The position numbers and the translations under genes are program-made. DNA of 18,332 nt, from positions 1 through 18,332 of the forward strand of contig DDBW01000019.1 in the NCBI GenBank assembly GCA_002335495.1, given 5' to 3'. Source of the DNA: Candidatus Dojkabacteria bacterium UBA2022. Its GTDB lineage: Bacteria; Patescibacteriota; Dojkabacteria; SC72. Shown in pieces: positions 1 through 8,781 of this stretch (its first letter is position 1; each line of letters opens with the position of its first letter). The notes under the pieces are model-generated. The model was given only the letters and a program-made list of their open reading frames with translations. It had not been told where the DNA came from and did not search any database.

Positions 1-1131
1 TTATTTATTAAAAAAACTTCTTTTAGAAATTTCTTTCGCTCAAAATATCCCAAAAAAGTATTATTGGTTTATGTCGCAGAAGCTTTCCAAACTCGCAAAG
101 ACAGTGCAAAGTTTAGATCTCATACTAATAGATGGAGGAACTTAGCTATCGCTGAAGTTTTTCATAAAAAGGGGTATCAAGTTGATGTTTTAGATTATAG
201 AGATGTTTCGAAAGCCCGGAAAATTGGTCGGACGTATGATCTGCTTTTAGGAATGGGCGAAGCTTTTGATTATCTTTGTGTGAATAAAGCATCTCAATTT
301 AAAAAGAAAGTTTATTTAGGTACGGGTACTTACTGGGAATTTCAAAATAAACAGGAAGAGTCTCGAATTGAACAAATTAACAGTAAATATAATGCAAATT
401 TAAAACCAAATCGTCTTGCTTATAATGATCCAAAAATGTGGGGGCATATTGATGCAATTGCTGTTCTTGCTTCTCCTTTTGTTGCTGAAACATATAGAAA
501 GGCTTTCAAGGGGCCTATTTTTAGATTCTATAACCACGGTTATGATGATTACGATTTCTTTGTAAAGGATAAAGACTTTGAAAAAGTAAGAAATAGATTT
601 ATATATATATCTGGTTTGGGATTTGCACTAAATGGTTTGGATCTTATAATCGAAGCCTTTTCAAAGTTTCCTCAGTTACATTTGGATATATATGGTCCCT
701 TGGATGGTGAAAAAGAGTTCTTAGACACTTTGGGTAATATATTGAATGTATCTCCAAATATAAAGCTAAAAGGTTGGGTTGATGTTTGTAGTGAGGATTA
801 TAGAGAAATCGTTAAGAACCATGCAGCGATAATAAACTCGATAGCTATTAATGCATGTGAGACTCATGGAACTGTTGTGGTTGGAATGAACCATGGACTA
901 ATTCCAGTAGTTACTCAGGGAGGTGATACAGCACTTAAAGAACTAGGATTTATTATAAATCCAATCTCGTATGATGGGGTTGTTAATGCTTTGCAAAGTT
1001 ATATAAAAACTGATGCTGAAGACTTGCGTTTGAAATCAATTAATACCTACCGATATGCTAGGGAAAACTACTCTCAGGCTGCTTTTGTAAAGCGGTTTGA
1101 GGAAATAATCTCAGAGATTGAAGATTTATGA
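1..1131 (+). CDS. Glycosyltransferase, GT-B fold (GT4-like), 5' end outside window
   Basis: Probable cytoplasmic or membrane-associated glycosyltransferase that moves a sugar from a nucleotide donor in the polysaccharide cluster. The frame is open from base 1, and the residues before the TTG at 64 (ending KKVLLVYVAEAF) read like the normal first beta strand of such enzymes. The true start is therefore probably upstream of the window and the gene is 5'-partial; no ATG lies in the first 63 bases. Counting from the TTG, a C-terminal Rossmann half begins near residue 178 (YISGLGFALNGLDLIIEAF). A glutamate in NACETHGTVVVGMNHG (about residues 263-278) lies where the EX7E donor-binding motif of GT4 enzymes is expected, but the second glutamate is missing, so the family call is looser than for later GT4 genes. 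The stop overlaps the next start by 4 bases (ATGA). Donor and acceptor cannot be told. AT-rich like the next four genes. Confidence 0.72.
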   Translation, partial: LFIKKTSFRNFFRSKYPKKVLLVYVAEAFQTRKDSAKFRSHTNRWRNLAIAEVFHKKGYQVDVLDYRDVSKARKIGRTYDLLLGMGEAFDYLCVNKASQFKKKVYLGTGTYWEFQNKQEESRIEQINSKYNANLKPNRLAYNDPKMWGHIDAIAVLASPFVAETYRKAFKGPIFRFYNHGYDDYDFFVKDKDFEKVRNRFIYISGLGFALNGLDLIIEAFSKFPQLHLDIYGPLDGEKEFLDTLGNILNVSPNIKLKGWVDVCSEDYREIVKNHAAIINSIAINACETHGTVVVGMNHGLIPVVTQGGDTALKELGFIINPISYDGVVNALQSYIKTDAEDLRLKSINTYRYARENYSQAAFVKRFEEIISEIEDL

Positions 1132-2138
1132 AGAGGCTTGCGTTAATATGCAACTCGCATCATAAAAAATCAGAAGCTTTTGATTACATATTTGAAATTC
1201 TTTCCAAATGGTATAAGTGTGATAGACTTTGGGATGAGGAATGGAATGGCGGTGAGGGTATTTCACCAAAGGATATAAACGTAGGGAATTATGATGTACT
1301 GGTTTTTGCCCAACTATTTCCAAAACACAAACTATTAAAAAAACTCAAATGTAAAAATATTGTATGGTTACCAATGTTCGATTCTGAAGTTGGAAAGCCT
1401 AAGTCTAAGTATCTTTCATTATTAGTGGATAAAGTTAAGGTATTCAGCTTTTCTAGAGAACTTTTTAATACTATGAAAGAATTTGGACTTGATGTTGAGT
1501 ACGGTCAGTTTTTCCCAAAGCCGATGAGGATGTTAAATAAAAATAATAATTTGTTGACAGTCTTTTACTGGCCGCGTGTAGAGGTGATGTCATGGGATAT
1601 CGTAAAAAAACTTCTCGGAAACGAATTTAAAGGGAATGTAATTATCCAGGATGTACCCGATCCGAAAAACTCCTTTATAAGGCCTTCCTCAGAAGATATA
1701 AAAAAATATAATATACGGTTTATTGACTATTGGATGGATTTTGCAGAAAATTTAAAAACTCGCGCAGAGTGTGATATTTTTATAGCTCCAAGGTTGTACG
1801 AAGGAATTGGCCTGACTTTTCTAGAATCAATGGCTTCTGGAGTCGCAGTTATCTCCCCAAATAATTCGACGATGAACGAGTACATAAAGGACGGTTACAA
1901 TGGATATCTTTATGATACAAATAGTCCCAAGAAAGTTGATTTGAGTAATATTCGTAATGTTAAAGCCAATGCTTATAAATCTATTAAAGAGGGATATTAT
2001 AGATGGAGTAATGATATGAAAGTTCTATATGAGGTCTGTGAGAGAAGATATAAAAATAATGCTAGTTTTACTCAAAATCTTTTTTCTAAGATTTACATAT
2101 TTAGCGGTAATTTCAAAAATATAATTCCAAAAAAGTGA
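1128..2138 (+). CDS. Glycosyltransferase family 4-like protein
   Basis: GT-B fold glycosyltransferase of 336 residues, predicted to add a sugar to a lipid-linked or growing glycan at the inner face of the membrane. The C-terminal half has the family signature YEGIGLTFLESMASGVAVIS, with the EX7E glutamates at residues 225 and 233. It is followed by the typical MNEYIKDGYNGYLYD segment that closes the donor-binding domain. The N-terminal half (MKRLALICNSHH, then YDVLVF near residue 55) is divergent, as is usual for the acceptor domain. There is no signal peptide or clear membrane span. The ATG sits inside the stop of the preceding gene (ATGA, 4-base overlap) and the stop shares a base with the next ATG, so translation is probably coupled. 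The exact sugar is unknown. Confidence 0.8.
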   Translation: MKRLALICNSHHKKSEAFDYIFEILSKWYKCDRLWDEEWNGGEGISPKDINVGNYDVLVFAQLFPKHKLLKKLKCKNIVWLPMFDSEVGKPKSKYLSLLVDKVKVFSFSRELFNTMKEFGLDVEYGQFFPKPMRMLNKNNNLLTVFYWPRVEVMSWDIVKKLLGNEFKGNVIIQDVPDPKNSFIRPSSEDIKKYNIRFIDYWMDFAENLKTRAECDIFIAPRLYEGIGLTFLESMASGVAVISPNNSTMNEYIKDGYNGYLYDTNSPKKVDLSNIRNVKANAYKSIKEGYYRWSNDMKVLYEVCERRYKNNASFTQNLFSKIYIFSGNFKNIIPKK

Positions 2139-2941
2139 TGAAATTCTATATAGTAACTCCCTCTTACAATAATGGCGAAAATATTCTGCGTTGCCTTGAA
2201 AGTGTAGCTATTCAAGACGGTGATTTCGAGATTGAACATGTAATCGTAGATGGAGGTTCTACTGATAGTACTCTAAAAATTCTGCAAACCTTTAAAGCCC
2301 TTACTCTATCAAAGAAAGTGGGTGGTAAAAAGTATTCGCTAAGCTGGATATCAGAACCTGATGATGGTATGTACGATGCAATAGTTAAGGGGTTTCAAAA
2401 TGCTAATGGTGATATTTTAGCATGGATCAATACAGATGATTATTATCTTCCTGGAGCTTTTCAAGCAATTTCAGATGCGTTTGAAAAGGAACGAGTTAAA
2501 TGGGTTACCGGCATCTCAGATACAGAAAATATAGATGGGAGTTTCAGGTTAGGAAGACTTAGAGAATATCGCAGGGGCTTAATAAAAAAAGGTGCATATG
2601 GAACTGTCCTTGATTACATACGGCAGGAAAGCGTCTTTTGGACTAAAGAATTGTGGAATAAAATTAATCCTAATGTTCTTGTTGATTACAAGTATGCTGG
2701 TGATTTTAGATTATGGCAGTTATTCTCAAGCTACGAAAATCTCTATTCTCTTGATTATCATGTTGCCGTTTTTAAAAAAAGACCAGGGCAAAAAAGCGCT
2801 AATCAGTACGAATATTTTAATGAAGCTAATAAAACTGTTTATATTTCAGAAACTGAAAAATTACTGCTAAAATTAATCAAAAAGGTTGAAACTTTATTTC
2901 GTATTTACTTAATTCGAGGCCCCCGCATTAATGGAGAATAA
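2138..2941 (+). CDS. Glycosyltransferase family 2
   Basis: GT-A fold inverting glycosyltransferase of 267 residues. It starts with the family's first strand (MKFYIVTPSYNNGENILRCL), followed by the nucleotide-binding DGGSTD at about residues 38-43. The metal-binding acidic motif is NTDD at about 98-101, and the segment ISEPDDGMYDA (71-81) is characteristic of a GT2 subgroup found in O-antigen and capsule clusters. The ATG at 2138 shares its A with the preceding TGA. A GTG at 2135 is also in frame and would add one residue, but the ATG is the simpler start. The tail overlaps the next gene by 11 bases. No transmembrane segment is obvious, so it probably works in the cytoplasm on a lipid-linked acceptor. 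The sugar specificity is not readable. Confidence 0.85.
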   Translation: MKFYIVTPSYNNGENILRCLESVAIQDGDFEIEHVIVDGGSTDSTLKILQTFKALTLSKKVGGKKYSLSWISEPDDGMYDAIVKGFQNANGDILAWINTDDYYLPGAFQAISDAFEKERVKWVTGISDTENIDGSFRLGRLREYRRGLIKKGAYGTVLDYIRQESVFWTKELWNKINPNVLVDYKYAGDFRLWQLFSSYENLYSLDYHVAVFKKRPGQKSANQYEYFNEANKTVYISETEKLLLKLIKKVETLFRIYLIRGPRINGE

Positions 2942-3806
2942 CGCAACTGTTTACGCCCTAATGGCTGTAAAAAATCGTTGGGAGTATACAGAAAAATGTA
3001 TTAAAGATTTACTAAACCAAACCTATAAAGGAATTAGGATTATAGTCGTCGATGATGGGTCTACTGATAGAACCGTTGCTGAATTGAGCCTCAAATATCC
3101 AGAAGTTGTGAGGGTTCAAGGAAATGGAAATCTGTGGTGGACAGGTGGTATGAATCTAGGGTTAAGACATATTATGGACATGAATCCTAGTGATTCTGAC
3201 TTTGTACTATTCTTAAACAACGATACACACTTTTCAAATAATTATGTCCAAACTTTAGTCAATGCATCAATAAAATATTCTCATATCCCAATTGGGAGTG
3301 TTAATACACGGGGCGCGTCCTCTCACGTAATATCTGTTCTTCATCAAATTACTAATGGAAAAGTAAATCCAATTATTCCTGGAGACTTTCGTAATGAGGA
3401 TGTTTTGTTTGAAAACGACACACTTAATGGTCGAGGTACTCTCGTTCCTGTTAAGATTATTAGGGAAGTTGGATTTCTATCAAGGCTTTTCCCCCACTAT
3501 CATGCCGATTACGATTACTTTTTTAGAATCAAAAAACTTGGGTATAAATTAGGAGTTGCTACTTCTGCTTATACGCACTCGCAGGATGATGATAGGGGAC
3601 TTGCTGATCTAATCAAGGCTAAAAAAGAGGTCTCTGTAAGAGATTTTATTAAACTCTTTTTTAGTAGAAAATCCTATTTTAATCTTTACTCAAGATCTCT
3701 CCTTGTTTTAATGTATACTCCTATGCCAAGCAAGATTATTATGCTGGCTAAAATGTTTACTTATCCAATCTATTTTTTTATTAAGAAAGTTAGAAAATTA
3801 ATATGA
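2931..3806 (+). CDS. Glycosyltransferase family 2, rhamnosyltransferase-like
   Basis: GT-A fold glycosyltransferase of 291 residues. DDGSTD (41-46) binds the nucleotide; FLNNDT (94-99) occupies the DXD position. GNGNLWWTGGMNLG (64-77) and PHYHADYDYFFRIKKLGYK (188-206) are motifs I associate with GT2 enzymes related to rhamnosyltransferases such as WbbL/RfbF. That resemblance is from recollection and does not prove a rhamnosyl donor. The C-terminal 25 residues or so are hydrophobic and basic (IIMLAKMFTYPIYFFIKKV), suggesting peripheral membrane attachment. The ATG lies within the end of the preceding gene, and its own stop overlaps the next start by 4 bases (ATGA). No Shine-Dalgarno sequence precedes it, so translation is likely coupled to the upstream gene. 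Confidence 0.85.
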   Translation: MENNATVYALMAVKNRWEYTEKCIKDLLNQTYKGIRIIVVDDGSTDRTVAELSLKYPEVVRVQGNGNLWWTGGMNLGLRHIMDMNPSDSDFVLFLNNDTHFSNNYVQTLVNASIKYSHIPIGSVNTRGASSHVISVLHQITNGKVNPIIPGDFRNEDVLFENDTLNGRGTLVPVKIIREVGFLSRLFPHYHADYDYFFRIKKLGYKLGVATSAYTHSQDDDRGLADLIKAKKEVSVRDFIKLFFSRKSYFNLYSRSLLVLMYTPMPSKIIMLAKMFTYPIYFFIKKVRKLI

Positions 3807-4711
3807 AATCATCTACCCCTTTAATAACAGTAGTAATTCCTGTGTATAACGGTGCGGAAACAATCCAAAGAGCTATATTAAGCACTCTTTCTCAAGATTA
3901 TCCAAACTACGAAGTCCTAGCTGTTAATGATGGATCCACGGATAAAACATTAGAAATATTAAAGCAAATTGACAGTTCTCGCTTTCGATATATATCACTA
4001 GATAAAAACGGAGGAAGATCTGAAGCTAGAAATACTGGAGTAAAAAATGCTAGGGGAGAATATATAGCTTTTCTCGATGCTGATGACGCGTGGATGCCTA
4101 ACCACCTTACGTCTGCAATTCATCACCTCTCAAATAGAGATTCGAATTGGAAAGCAACCATAACATCTCATCTTTTCTTCAACGGAAAGAAATGGAAGAA
4201 GATTATACATACAAAAGAAGGAGATCTCTTTAAGGATATACTAATGGTGAATGTATCATTGGGAGCTGGATCTACTCTCGTTATTGAAAAAAGTATCTTT
4301 GATGAAATTGGATATTTTAAGAAAGGACTCTCTAGAAATGAGGATCTAGAATTCATGCTTAGATATCTATTGAAATATAAGTTAGGAGCAACCTCTGAAA
4401 TATCCGTAAAAGTTCATGGCCATAGCAGTAAACCTATTGGAGAAGAGTACTTAAAAGCTAAAAAAGAATACTTTAAAGTTTTTGATGAACAGATCAGAAG
4501 TCTCCCAGTAAAAACTCAAAATAAAGTATACGCCAGACAGTGGTTGCAAGTTGCCAGAGCGTATTCGATAGAAGGTAATCTAAAGGAAACTATCAACTAC
4601 TTAAAAATCTCATTGAAATCATCCCTACTATTCTCGAAATATATCCCAATATTTCCATTCGAAGGATACTTTGTTATCATACTAAATCTTTTCAAATCCT
4701 TGCTTCGATAA
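3803..4711 (+). CDS. Glycosyltransferase family 2
   Basis: GT-A fold glycosyltransferase of 302 residues with a textbook GT2 N-terminus: PLITVVIPVYNGAETIQRAI, then VNDGSTD (41-47), NGGRSEARNTG (69-79) and LDADD (91-95). The catalytic-base region is SRNEDLEFMLRYL (about 177-189), where the ED pair (180-181) is expected to activate the acceptor hydroxyl. The C-terminal part (SLKSSLLFSKYIPIFPFEGYFVIILNLF) is hydrophobic and could attach the enzyme to the membrane. It starts inside the previous stop (ATGA) and ends the first run of overlapping genes: 68 bases with a new promoter separate it from the next gene. The substrate is unknown. The enzyme is intact, with all expected motifs. Confidence 0.87.
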   Translation: MKSSTPLITVVIPVYNGAETIQRAILSTLSQDYPNYEVLAVNDGSTDKTLEILKQIDSSRFRYISLDKNGGRSEARNTGVKNARGEYIAFLDADDAWMPNHLTSAIHHLSNRDSNWKATITSHLFFNGKKWKKIIHTKEGDLFKDILMVNVSLGAGSTLVIEKSIFDEIGYFKKGLSRNEDLEFMLRYLLKYKLGATSEISVKVHGHSSKPIGEEYLKAKKEYFKVFDEQIRSLPVKTQNKVYARQWLQVARAYSIEGNLKETINYLKISLKSSLLFSKYIPIFPFEGYFVIILNLFKSLLR

Positions 4712-4739
4712 TCTGAAAATAGAATATTTCCGGGCTTTT

Positions 4740-4755
4740 ATTATTAGACAATAAT
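4740..4755. repeat. Short AT-only inverted repeat over the -35 element
   Basis: ATTATT-AGAC-AATAAT is a perfect 6-base inverted repeat with a 4-base loop. It overlaps the -35 hexamer (4745-4750) of the promoter before the 4780 gene. It could be an operator or a weak hairpin, or chance in AT-rich DNA. There is no T-run directly after it, so a terminator role for the upstream operon is not supported. Confidence 0.3.
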
Positions 4756-4773
4756 CCGCTAATCTCATATTAT
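4745..4773 (+). promoter_or_regulatory. Sigma-70-type promoter driving a leaderless mRNA
   Basis: A -35 box TAGACA (4745-4750; one mismatch to TTGACA) and a -10 box TATTAT (4768-4773; one mismatch to TATAAT) are separated by exactly 17 bases (4751-4767). The expected transcription start, about 7 bases past the -10, falls on the A of the ATG at 4780. No ribosome-binding site is present, so the transcript would be leaderless. This is the only sizeable gap in the 10-kb cluster, which fits an internal promoter. Confidence 0.72.
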
Positions 4774-4779
4774 AGAGTC

Positions 4780-5826
4780 ATGAACATTTTGGTATTTGGA
4801 GGATGTCACGACAAAAAGATGCTCTCAAAAATAAGACCACTTCTGGAGTCCGATCTAGTCGAAAAACTCTATCTGATAAGAGAAAGTCGTATGGAATACT
4901 CTCATCCTAAACTTGTTCAGTACCCTCCAAATAACGTGATAAGGAAAATTATTCCATTGCGTGAGATATATAGATTCCTTTTAGGGCTATATATAACCGC
5001 ATTTGCAAAGATAGATGTCGTAATTGGAATACATTTTGTTATGCACGGCGTTTATGCATATCTTCTAGGGACGTTATTCAGGAAGAAGTATATTCATCTT
5101 TTGATTGAAAATCCTGAACAATATAGATCTAAAAGTCTTCTCAAGTTAATGTTGAAGAAATCATTTGCTATTGCTGTTAGAGGAAATAATTCGAAGAAGT
5201 ATCTAGAGGATCTTGGTATTAATCCCTCTCTGATATTTAATCCTCCCAATGAGTTCAGAATACCTTCACTAAAACCAAAACGTTTTTCCGAAAAGAAATA
5301 CGATATCCTTTTCATAGGGCATTTTATAGACAGAAAAGGTATCCCACTCTGGTTAGATATATTTAGAAAGTTGTCAGAAAGATCCCCCGACCTAAAAGGA
5401 GTTATGCTTGGAGAAGGTCCTATGATGGATGAAGTAGTTAAGATCGTTCGTGACGAAAATTTAAAGATTGATATACTAGGGCAAATCCCAGATGTAGACC
5501 CAGTAATAAATGACTCAAAAATTCTTCTTATAACATCAAAATCCGAAGGTTTGCCAATGGTTGCCGTTGAAGCTATCTCTTTAGGTCTTCCGGTGATTTC
5601 CTCTAACGCAGGGGATATCAAAGATGTTATTACTAGTGGTGATAACGGATATGTTATTGAAACGAGAGATGCTCAGGACTACGCAAAAGTTATAGATAGT
5701 CTTTTAGGAGATGAAAAGAAGTACAAGTCCTTTTCAGAAAAATCTTTAGAGATCATTTCAAAAATGGAAAAAGAATCTAGCATTCAGAACCTTGTGAAGC
5801 TATGGAATAAGATACTTACTAAATAA
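4780..5826 (+). CDS. Glycosyltransferase family 4
   Basis: GT-B fold retaining glycosyltransferase of 348 residues. The N-terminal acceptor domain begins MNILVFGGCHDKKM. Residues 58-76 and 81-100 are hydrophobic and probably touch the membrane surface. The donor domain starts near 173 (KYDILFIGHFIDRKG, with the R/K pair that contacts the nucleotide diphosphate at 185-186). It contains GEGP (211-214) and the EX7E motif SEGLPMVAVE, with glutamates at 256 and 264, followed by PVISSNAGDIKDVI. The gene has its own promoter and probably no leader. Its stop shares a base with the next ATG (TAATG), so it heads the second half of the operon. The acceptor sugar is unknown. Confidence 0.88.
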   Translation: MNILVFGGCHDKKMLSKIRPLLESDLVEKLYLIRESRMEYSHPKLVQYPPNNVIRKIIPLREIYRFLLGLYITAFAKIDVVIGIHFVMHGVYAYLLGTLFRKKYIHLLIENPEQYRSKSLLKLMLKKSFAIAVRGNNSKKYLEDLGINPSLIFNPPNEFRIPSLKPKRFSEKKYDILFIGHFIDRKGIPLWLDIFRKLSERSPDLKGVMLGEGPMMDEVVKIVRDENLKIDILGQIPDVDPVINDSKILLITSKSEGLPMVAVEAISLGLPVISSNAGDIKDVITSGDNGYVIETRDAQDYAKVIDSLLGDEKKYKSFSEKSLEIISKMEKESSIQNLVKLWNKILTK

Positions 5827-7769
5827 TGACTAATATGAAGCAGATTAATCAGAAAATATACGCTCTTTTGCACCATATATCATCTATACTTAAAAAAATA
5901 GATACAAATAAAGTTGCCATAGTAATCATTACGCTAGTCTTTATCCTTCTCTTTGCTCTCTCCTTTACTCGTAACTCTGTAAAAGATGAAAACCTTTACC
6001 TAAGAGAGACTATGGTCATGGCAGAAGTTTTAAAAGATGGTCAATGGTTTGGAAATCATGGAGTAGGGGTTCATGGATTTATATTCAAACTACCCGTTGC
6101 TTTGATATTTATGATTACCGGTCCTAATGTTCTAATCGCAACTCTGTTTACCCTCATTCTTTCTCTATTATCTGCAATCTTTTTCTTTAAAATTCTCCGT
6201 GAACACTTCAAGTTAAATGGATGGGCTCTCGCTGGCCTTCTCCTCTTTATAATGGGCTTTGAGTTTGTTAGAACAACCCCCACCTACCTTCGTGATATAC
6301 CGGCTCTTTTTACTGTAATCCTCTTCATATACTACTTCTTTAAAAAGAAAAATAACTGGATCCTTGGCCTAATCCTTCTTCTGATGATGGATGCTAAAGA
6401 ACACGTCTTCTATATGATTGGATCTGGCTATGCATTATGGATTGTTCTAGATGGTATTAAATCCTATGACAACTGGTTACACCGAATACAGTATATTGTG
6501 GTGGAAGGCTTCAAGGCATTCTTCCCAGTCTTGGTATATCAGATCCTCATGTTCACAACAGGCATAATACCAATCAACATGTTCAACGCATCAATTCTTG
6601 GTTTAATTGAAACCGGAGCTCAATGGGCAAAGAAGAATTTTTCAGTTAACGTTGCCACTTCAAACCTTGTTGCAGACGAGGCGAGTAGGGAGATTTTTCA
6701 GATATCAACTGCCTCTATTAAAGAACGACTCTCTGCCTCTCCAACTCCTCAGCTAGTAATATGGGGGCCAATTGAAACCATTCTAGAATGGGTAAACGTT
6801 GGGTTGAGGTATTTAGGTAAAATCTCATACCCGAGATCATTCTCATTCATATCTATCCCTAAAATAGTAATTGCCCCCGCCCTTACTACCTCCGTAATAT
6901 TCTTTTTTAAGTGGATTAAAACATGGGATAGAAATAGATTGAAGGTTATGCTTGTTATGATCTTCTGGAGCTATCTCTTCATATACGTATTTAGAAGCTC
7001 CCATGGTCGATATCTCCTCTCAATAACTCCAGTGGTAATTATATTCTTCATCATATTCCTTCGAAACGTACTATATAACACTAAAGTTGCGAGAGGAATC
7101 CTGATTGCCACATCACTATACATCCTACTCGGACTGTACTTCGAACTTACATTTGTATGGCATAAAGCATTAATAAATGTGGTGCTTGTGTCCCTCCTTG
7201 CTCTCACAATGTATCTTCACACTTGGAAATCAAAGTTAGTACAATTATCCTCGTTGATCTTTGTAGTTGCCCTCGGTATAGCTACTACCGGAACCTCATT
7301 AGTATTCTCCTGGCAATTAGGTCAATTAAGTGAGTATAACCGTTGGGGAGCAAACCATCAGGTTGAAAAAGTGGTTGAAGCTTTTCCACCTGAAGACACA
7401 ATCTTCCTTAATCAAATAGGGTGGGATCAGCTTCCAAGCGTATATAGGTATGATATGGGAATACAACCAGAATGGAAGTGGCAGCTTAAAGAGGAACTAC
7501 CTAAGAATAGAATGCTGGTAGTACCTCCAAAGTCTAATACCCACGTCGGATATCTTCCATCTATTTCAAGCCTTTATACATTCGTAGTTGAAAATGACAT
7601 AGATAGAGTCGGGATTGTTAAGTCAGAACTACCCGATTATCCATTTTTAATGCAGGAACATATTCCAACATTGCAAACCAAGTCTTGGGCTGTTTTAGAA
7701 AAAACTGTTAAAATTAAAAATGCCCAGCTTTATATATTTAAAATGAATATTGAGAACGATGCAAAATAA
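5826..7769 (+). CDS. Polytopic membrane protein, GT-C (GT39/PMT-like) glycosyltransferase candidate
   Basis: A 647-residue integral membrane protein with many hydrophobic helices (first span about 29-48, then roughly ten more up to about residue 500), ending in a soluble domain of about 140 residues. After the first helix comes KDENLYLRET, with an Asp-Glu pair at 54-55. GT-C enzymes (PMT, ArnT, oligosaccharyltransferase families) carry catalytic acidic residues in this first external loop. LRDIPALFT (about 155) and AKEHVFYM (about 190) resemble other conserved loops of that fold. Such enzymes use polyprenyl-phosphate sugars to glycosylate lipids or proteins on the outer face of the membrane. 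The start shares one base with the preceding TAA, and the end overlaps gmd by 11 bases. An O-antigen polymerase is a weaker alternative. The GT-C call comes from topology and the DE motif only. Confidence 0.65.
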   Translation: MTNMKQINQKIYALLHHISSILKKIDTNKVAIVIITLVFILLFALSFTRNSVKDENLYLRETMVMAEVLKDGQWFGNHGVGVHGFIFKLPVALIFMITGPNVLIATLFTLILSLLSAIFFFKILREHFKLNGWALAGLLLFIMGFEFVRTTPTYLRDIPALFTVILFIYYFFKKKNNWILGLILLLMMDAKEHVFYMIGSGYALWIVLDGIKSYDNWLHRIQYIVVEGFKAFFPVLVYQILMFTTGIIPINMFNASILGLIETGAQWAKKNFSVNVATSNLVADEASREIFQISTASIKERLSASPTPQLVIWGPIETILEWVNVGLRYLGKISYPRSFSFISIPKIVIAPALTTSVIFFFKWIKTWDRNRLKVMLVMIFWSYLFIYVFRSSHGRYLLSITPVVIIFFIIFLRNVLYNTKVARGILIATSLYILLGLYFELTFVWHKALINVVLVSLLALTMYLHTWKSKLVQLSSLIFVVALGIATTGTSLVFSWQLGQLSEYNRWGANHQVEKVVEAFPPEDTIFLNQIGWDQLPSVYRYDMGIQPEWKWQLKEELPKNRMLVVPPKSNTHVGYLPSISSLYTFVVENDIDRVGIVKSELPDYPFLMQEHIPTLQTKSWAVLEKTVKIKNAQLYIFKMNIENDAK

Positions 7770-8778
7770 AACAGCACTAGTAACCGGAATAACAGGACAA
7801 GACGGAGCTTGGTTAGCCAAACTCCTGCTCGAAAAAGGATATACCGTAGTCGGCGCTGCACGACGAAACAGCAACCGAAACCTATACGGGCTTAAATATC
7901 TCGGCATTGAAGAGCAAGTAAAGATTGTCGATATGGATCTCCTTGATTACAGCAATATCTATGATGTTATAACCACAATTAAACCCGATGAAATATACAA
8001 CCTTGCCGCCCAAAGCTTTGTTGCTGCAAGCTTTAAACAACCCCTCTCCACAGGTATGGTAGACGGAATGGGAGTTGCCTACATTCTCGACATTGTTAAA
8101 ACCTTTCTCCCAACAACCAAAGTGTATCAAGCTTCCACCTCTGAACTCTATGGGAAAGTTGTTGAAACCCCGCAGAAAGAAACGACCCCTTTCTACCCAA
8201 GAAGCCCATACGCCGTTGCGAAACAGTATGCCCACTGGATGATGGTCAACTATCGAGAAAGCTACAACATCTTTGCCACCTGCGGAATTCTCTTTAATCA
8301 CGAGTCAGAATTAAGAGGAAAAGAATTTGTAACCAGAAAGATTACTAACCACGTTGCTAAATACTCTCTGGGTGATAAAGAGGTGCTTAGACTCGGAAAC
8401 CTTAACAGCAGTAGGGATTGGGGATATGCCAAAGACTATGTAGAGGGAATGTATCTAATGATGCAACAGGATAATCCAGACACATTTGTCCTTGCTACCG
8501 GAACAACAACTACCATTCGTGATTTTGTAAACCACGCATATAATGCAATTAATATTGAAGTTAAATGGGAAGGGGACGGAGTTGATGAAAAAGGTTTTGA
8601 CGCCAATACAGGTGAACAACTCGTAATGGTTGATCCACAGTTCTTCCGCCCAGCTGAAGTTGAGCTCCTAGTCGGAGACGCCACCAAAGCAAAAGAGGTA
8701 TTAGGATGGACTCCAAAGACTTCTCTTGATGAACTTGTTAAAATAATGGTAGATCATGACATTAAGTTAAACTCATAA
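7759..8778 (+). CDS. gmd: GDP-mannose 4,6-dehydratase
   Basis: Extended short-chain dehydrogenase that converts GDP-D-mannose to GDP-4-keto-6-deoxy-D-mannose, the precursor of GDP-fucose, GDP-rhamnose and related deoxy-sugars. The 339-residue protein carries the NAD(P)-binding TGITGQDG (9-16), the catalytic STSELYG (126-132, with Thr127 and Glu129), and PRSPYAVAK (147-155, with Tyr151 and Lys155). FNHESELRGKEFVTRKI is a GMD signature. The catalytic spacing agrees with the well-studied E. coli enzyme, offset by about five residues. I chose ATG 7759 over an in-frame TTG at 7750 because it gives the usual N-terminus (MQNKTALVTG). It overlaps the previous gene by 11 bases. Sampled lines of this gene have a visibly higher GC content than the glycosyltransferase genes at the start of the window. 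No reductase that would complete a sugar pathway lies next to it. Confidence 0.96.
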   Translation: MQNKTALVTGITGQDGAWLAKLLLEKGYTVVGAARRNSNRNLYGLKYLGIEEQVKIVDMDLLDYSNIYDVITTIKPDEIYNLAAQSFVAASFKQPLSTGMVDGMGVAYILDIVKTFLPTTKVYQASTSELYGKVVETPQKETTPFYPRSPYAVAKQYAHWMMVNYRESYNIFATCGILFNHESELRGKEFVTRKITNHVAKYSLGDKEVLRLGNLNSSRDWGYAKDYVEGMYLMMQQDNPDTFVLATGTTTTIRDFVNHAYNAINIEVKWEGDGVDEKGFDANTGEQLVMVDPQFFRPAEVELLVGDATKAKEVLGWTPKTSLDELVKIMVDHDIKLNS

Positions 8779-8781
8779 ATA

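Noticed and set aside
64..66. TTG at 64 as the true start of the first gene
   Set aside because: The frame is open to base 1 and the residues before the TTG form the expected first strand, so the start is most likely outside the window.
4712..4744. A terminator between the genes ending at 4711 and starting at 4780
   Set aside because: CGGGCTTTTATT looks like a tail, but no upstream arm pairs with it to form a GC stem.
5094..5621. Long minus-strand open frame of 175 codons inside a glycosyltransferase gene
   Set aside because: It lies fully inside a well-supported GT4 gene, is rich in Ser/Ile/Phe as expected of an antisense shadow, and shows no domain.
7750..7758. TTG start for gmd, three codons upstream
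   Set aside because: ATG 7759 gives the usual Gmd N-terminus and catalytic spacing; the TTG has no added support.
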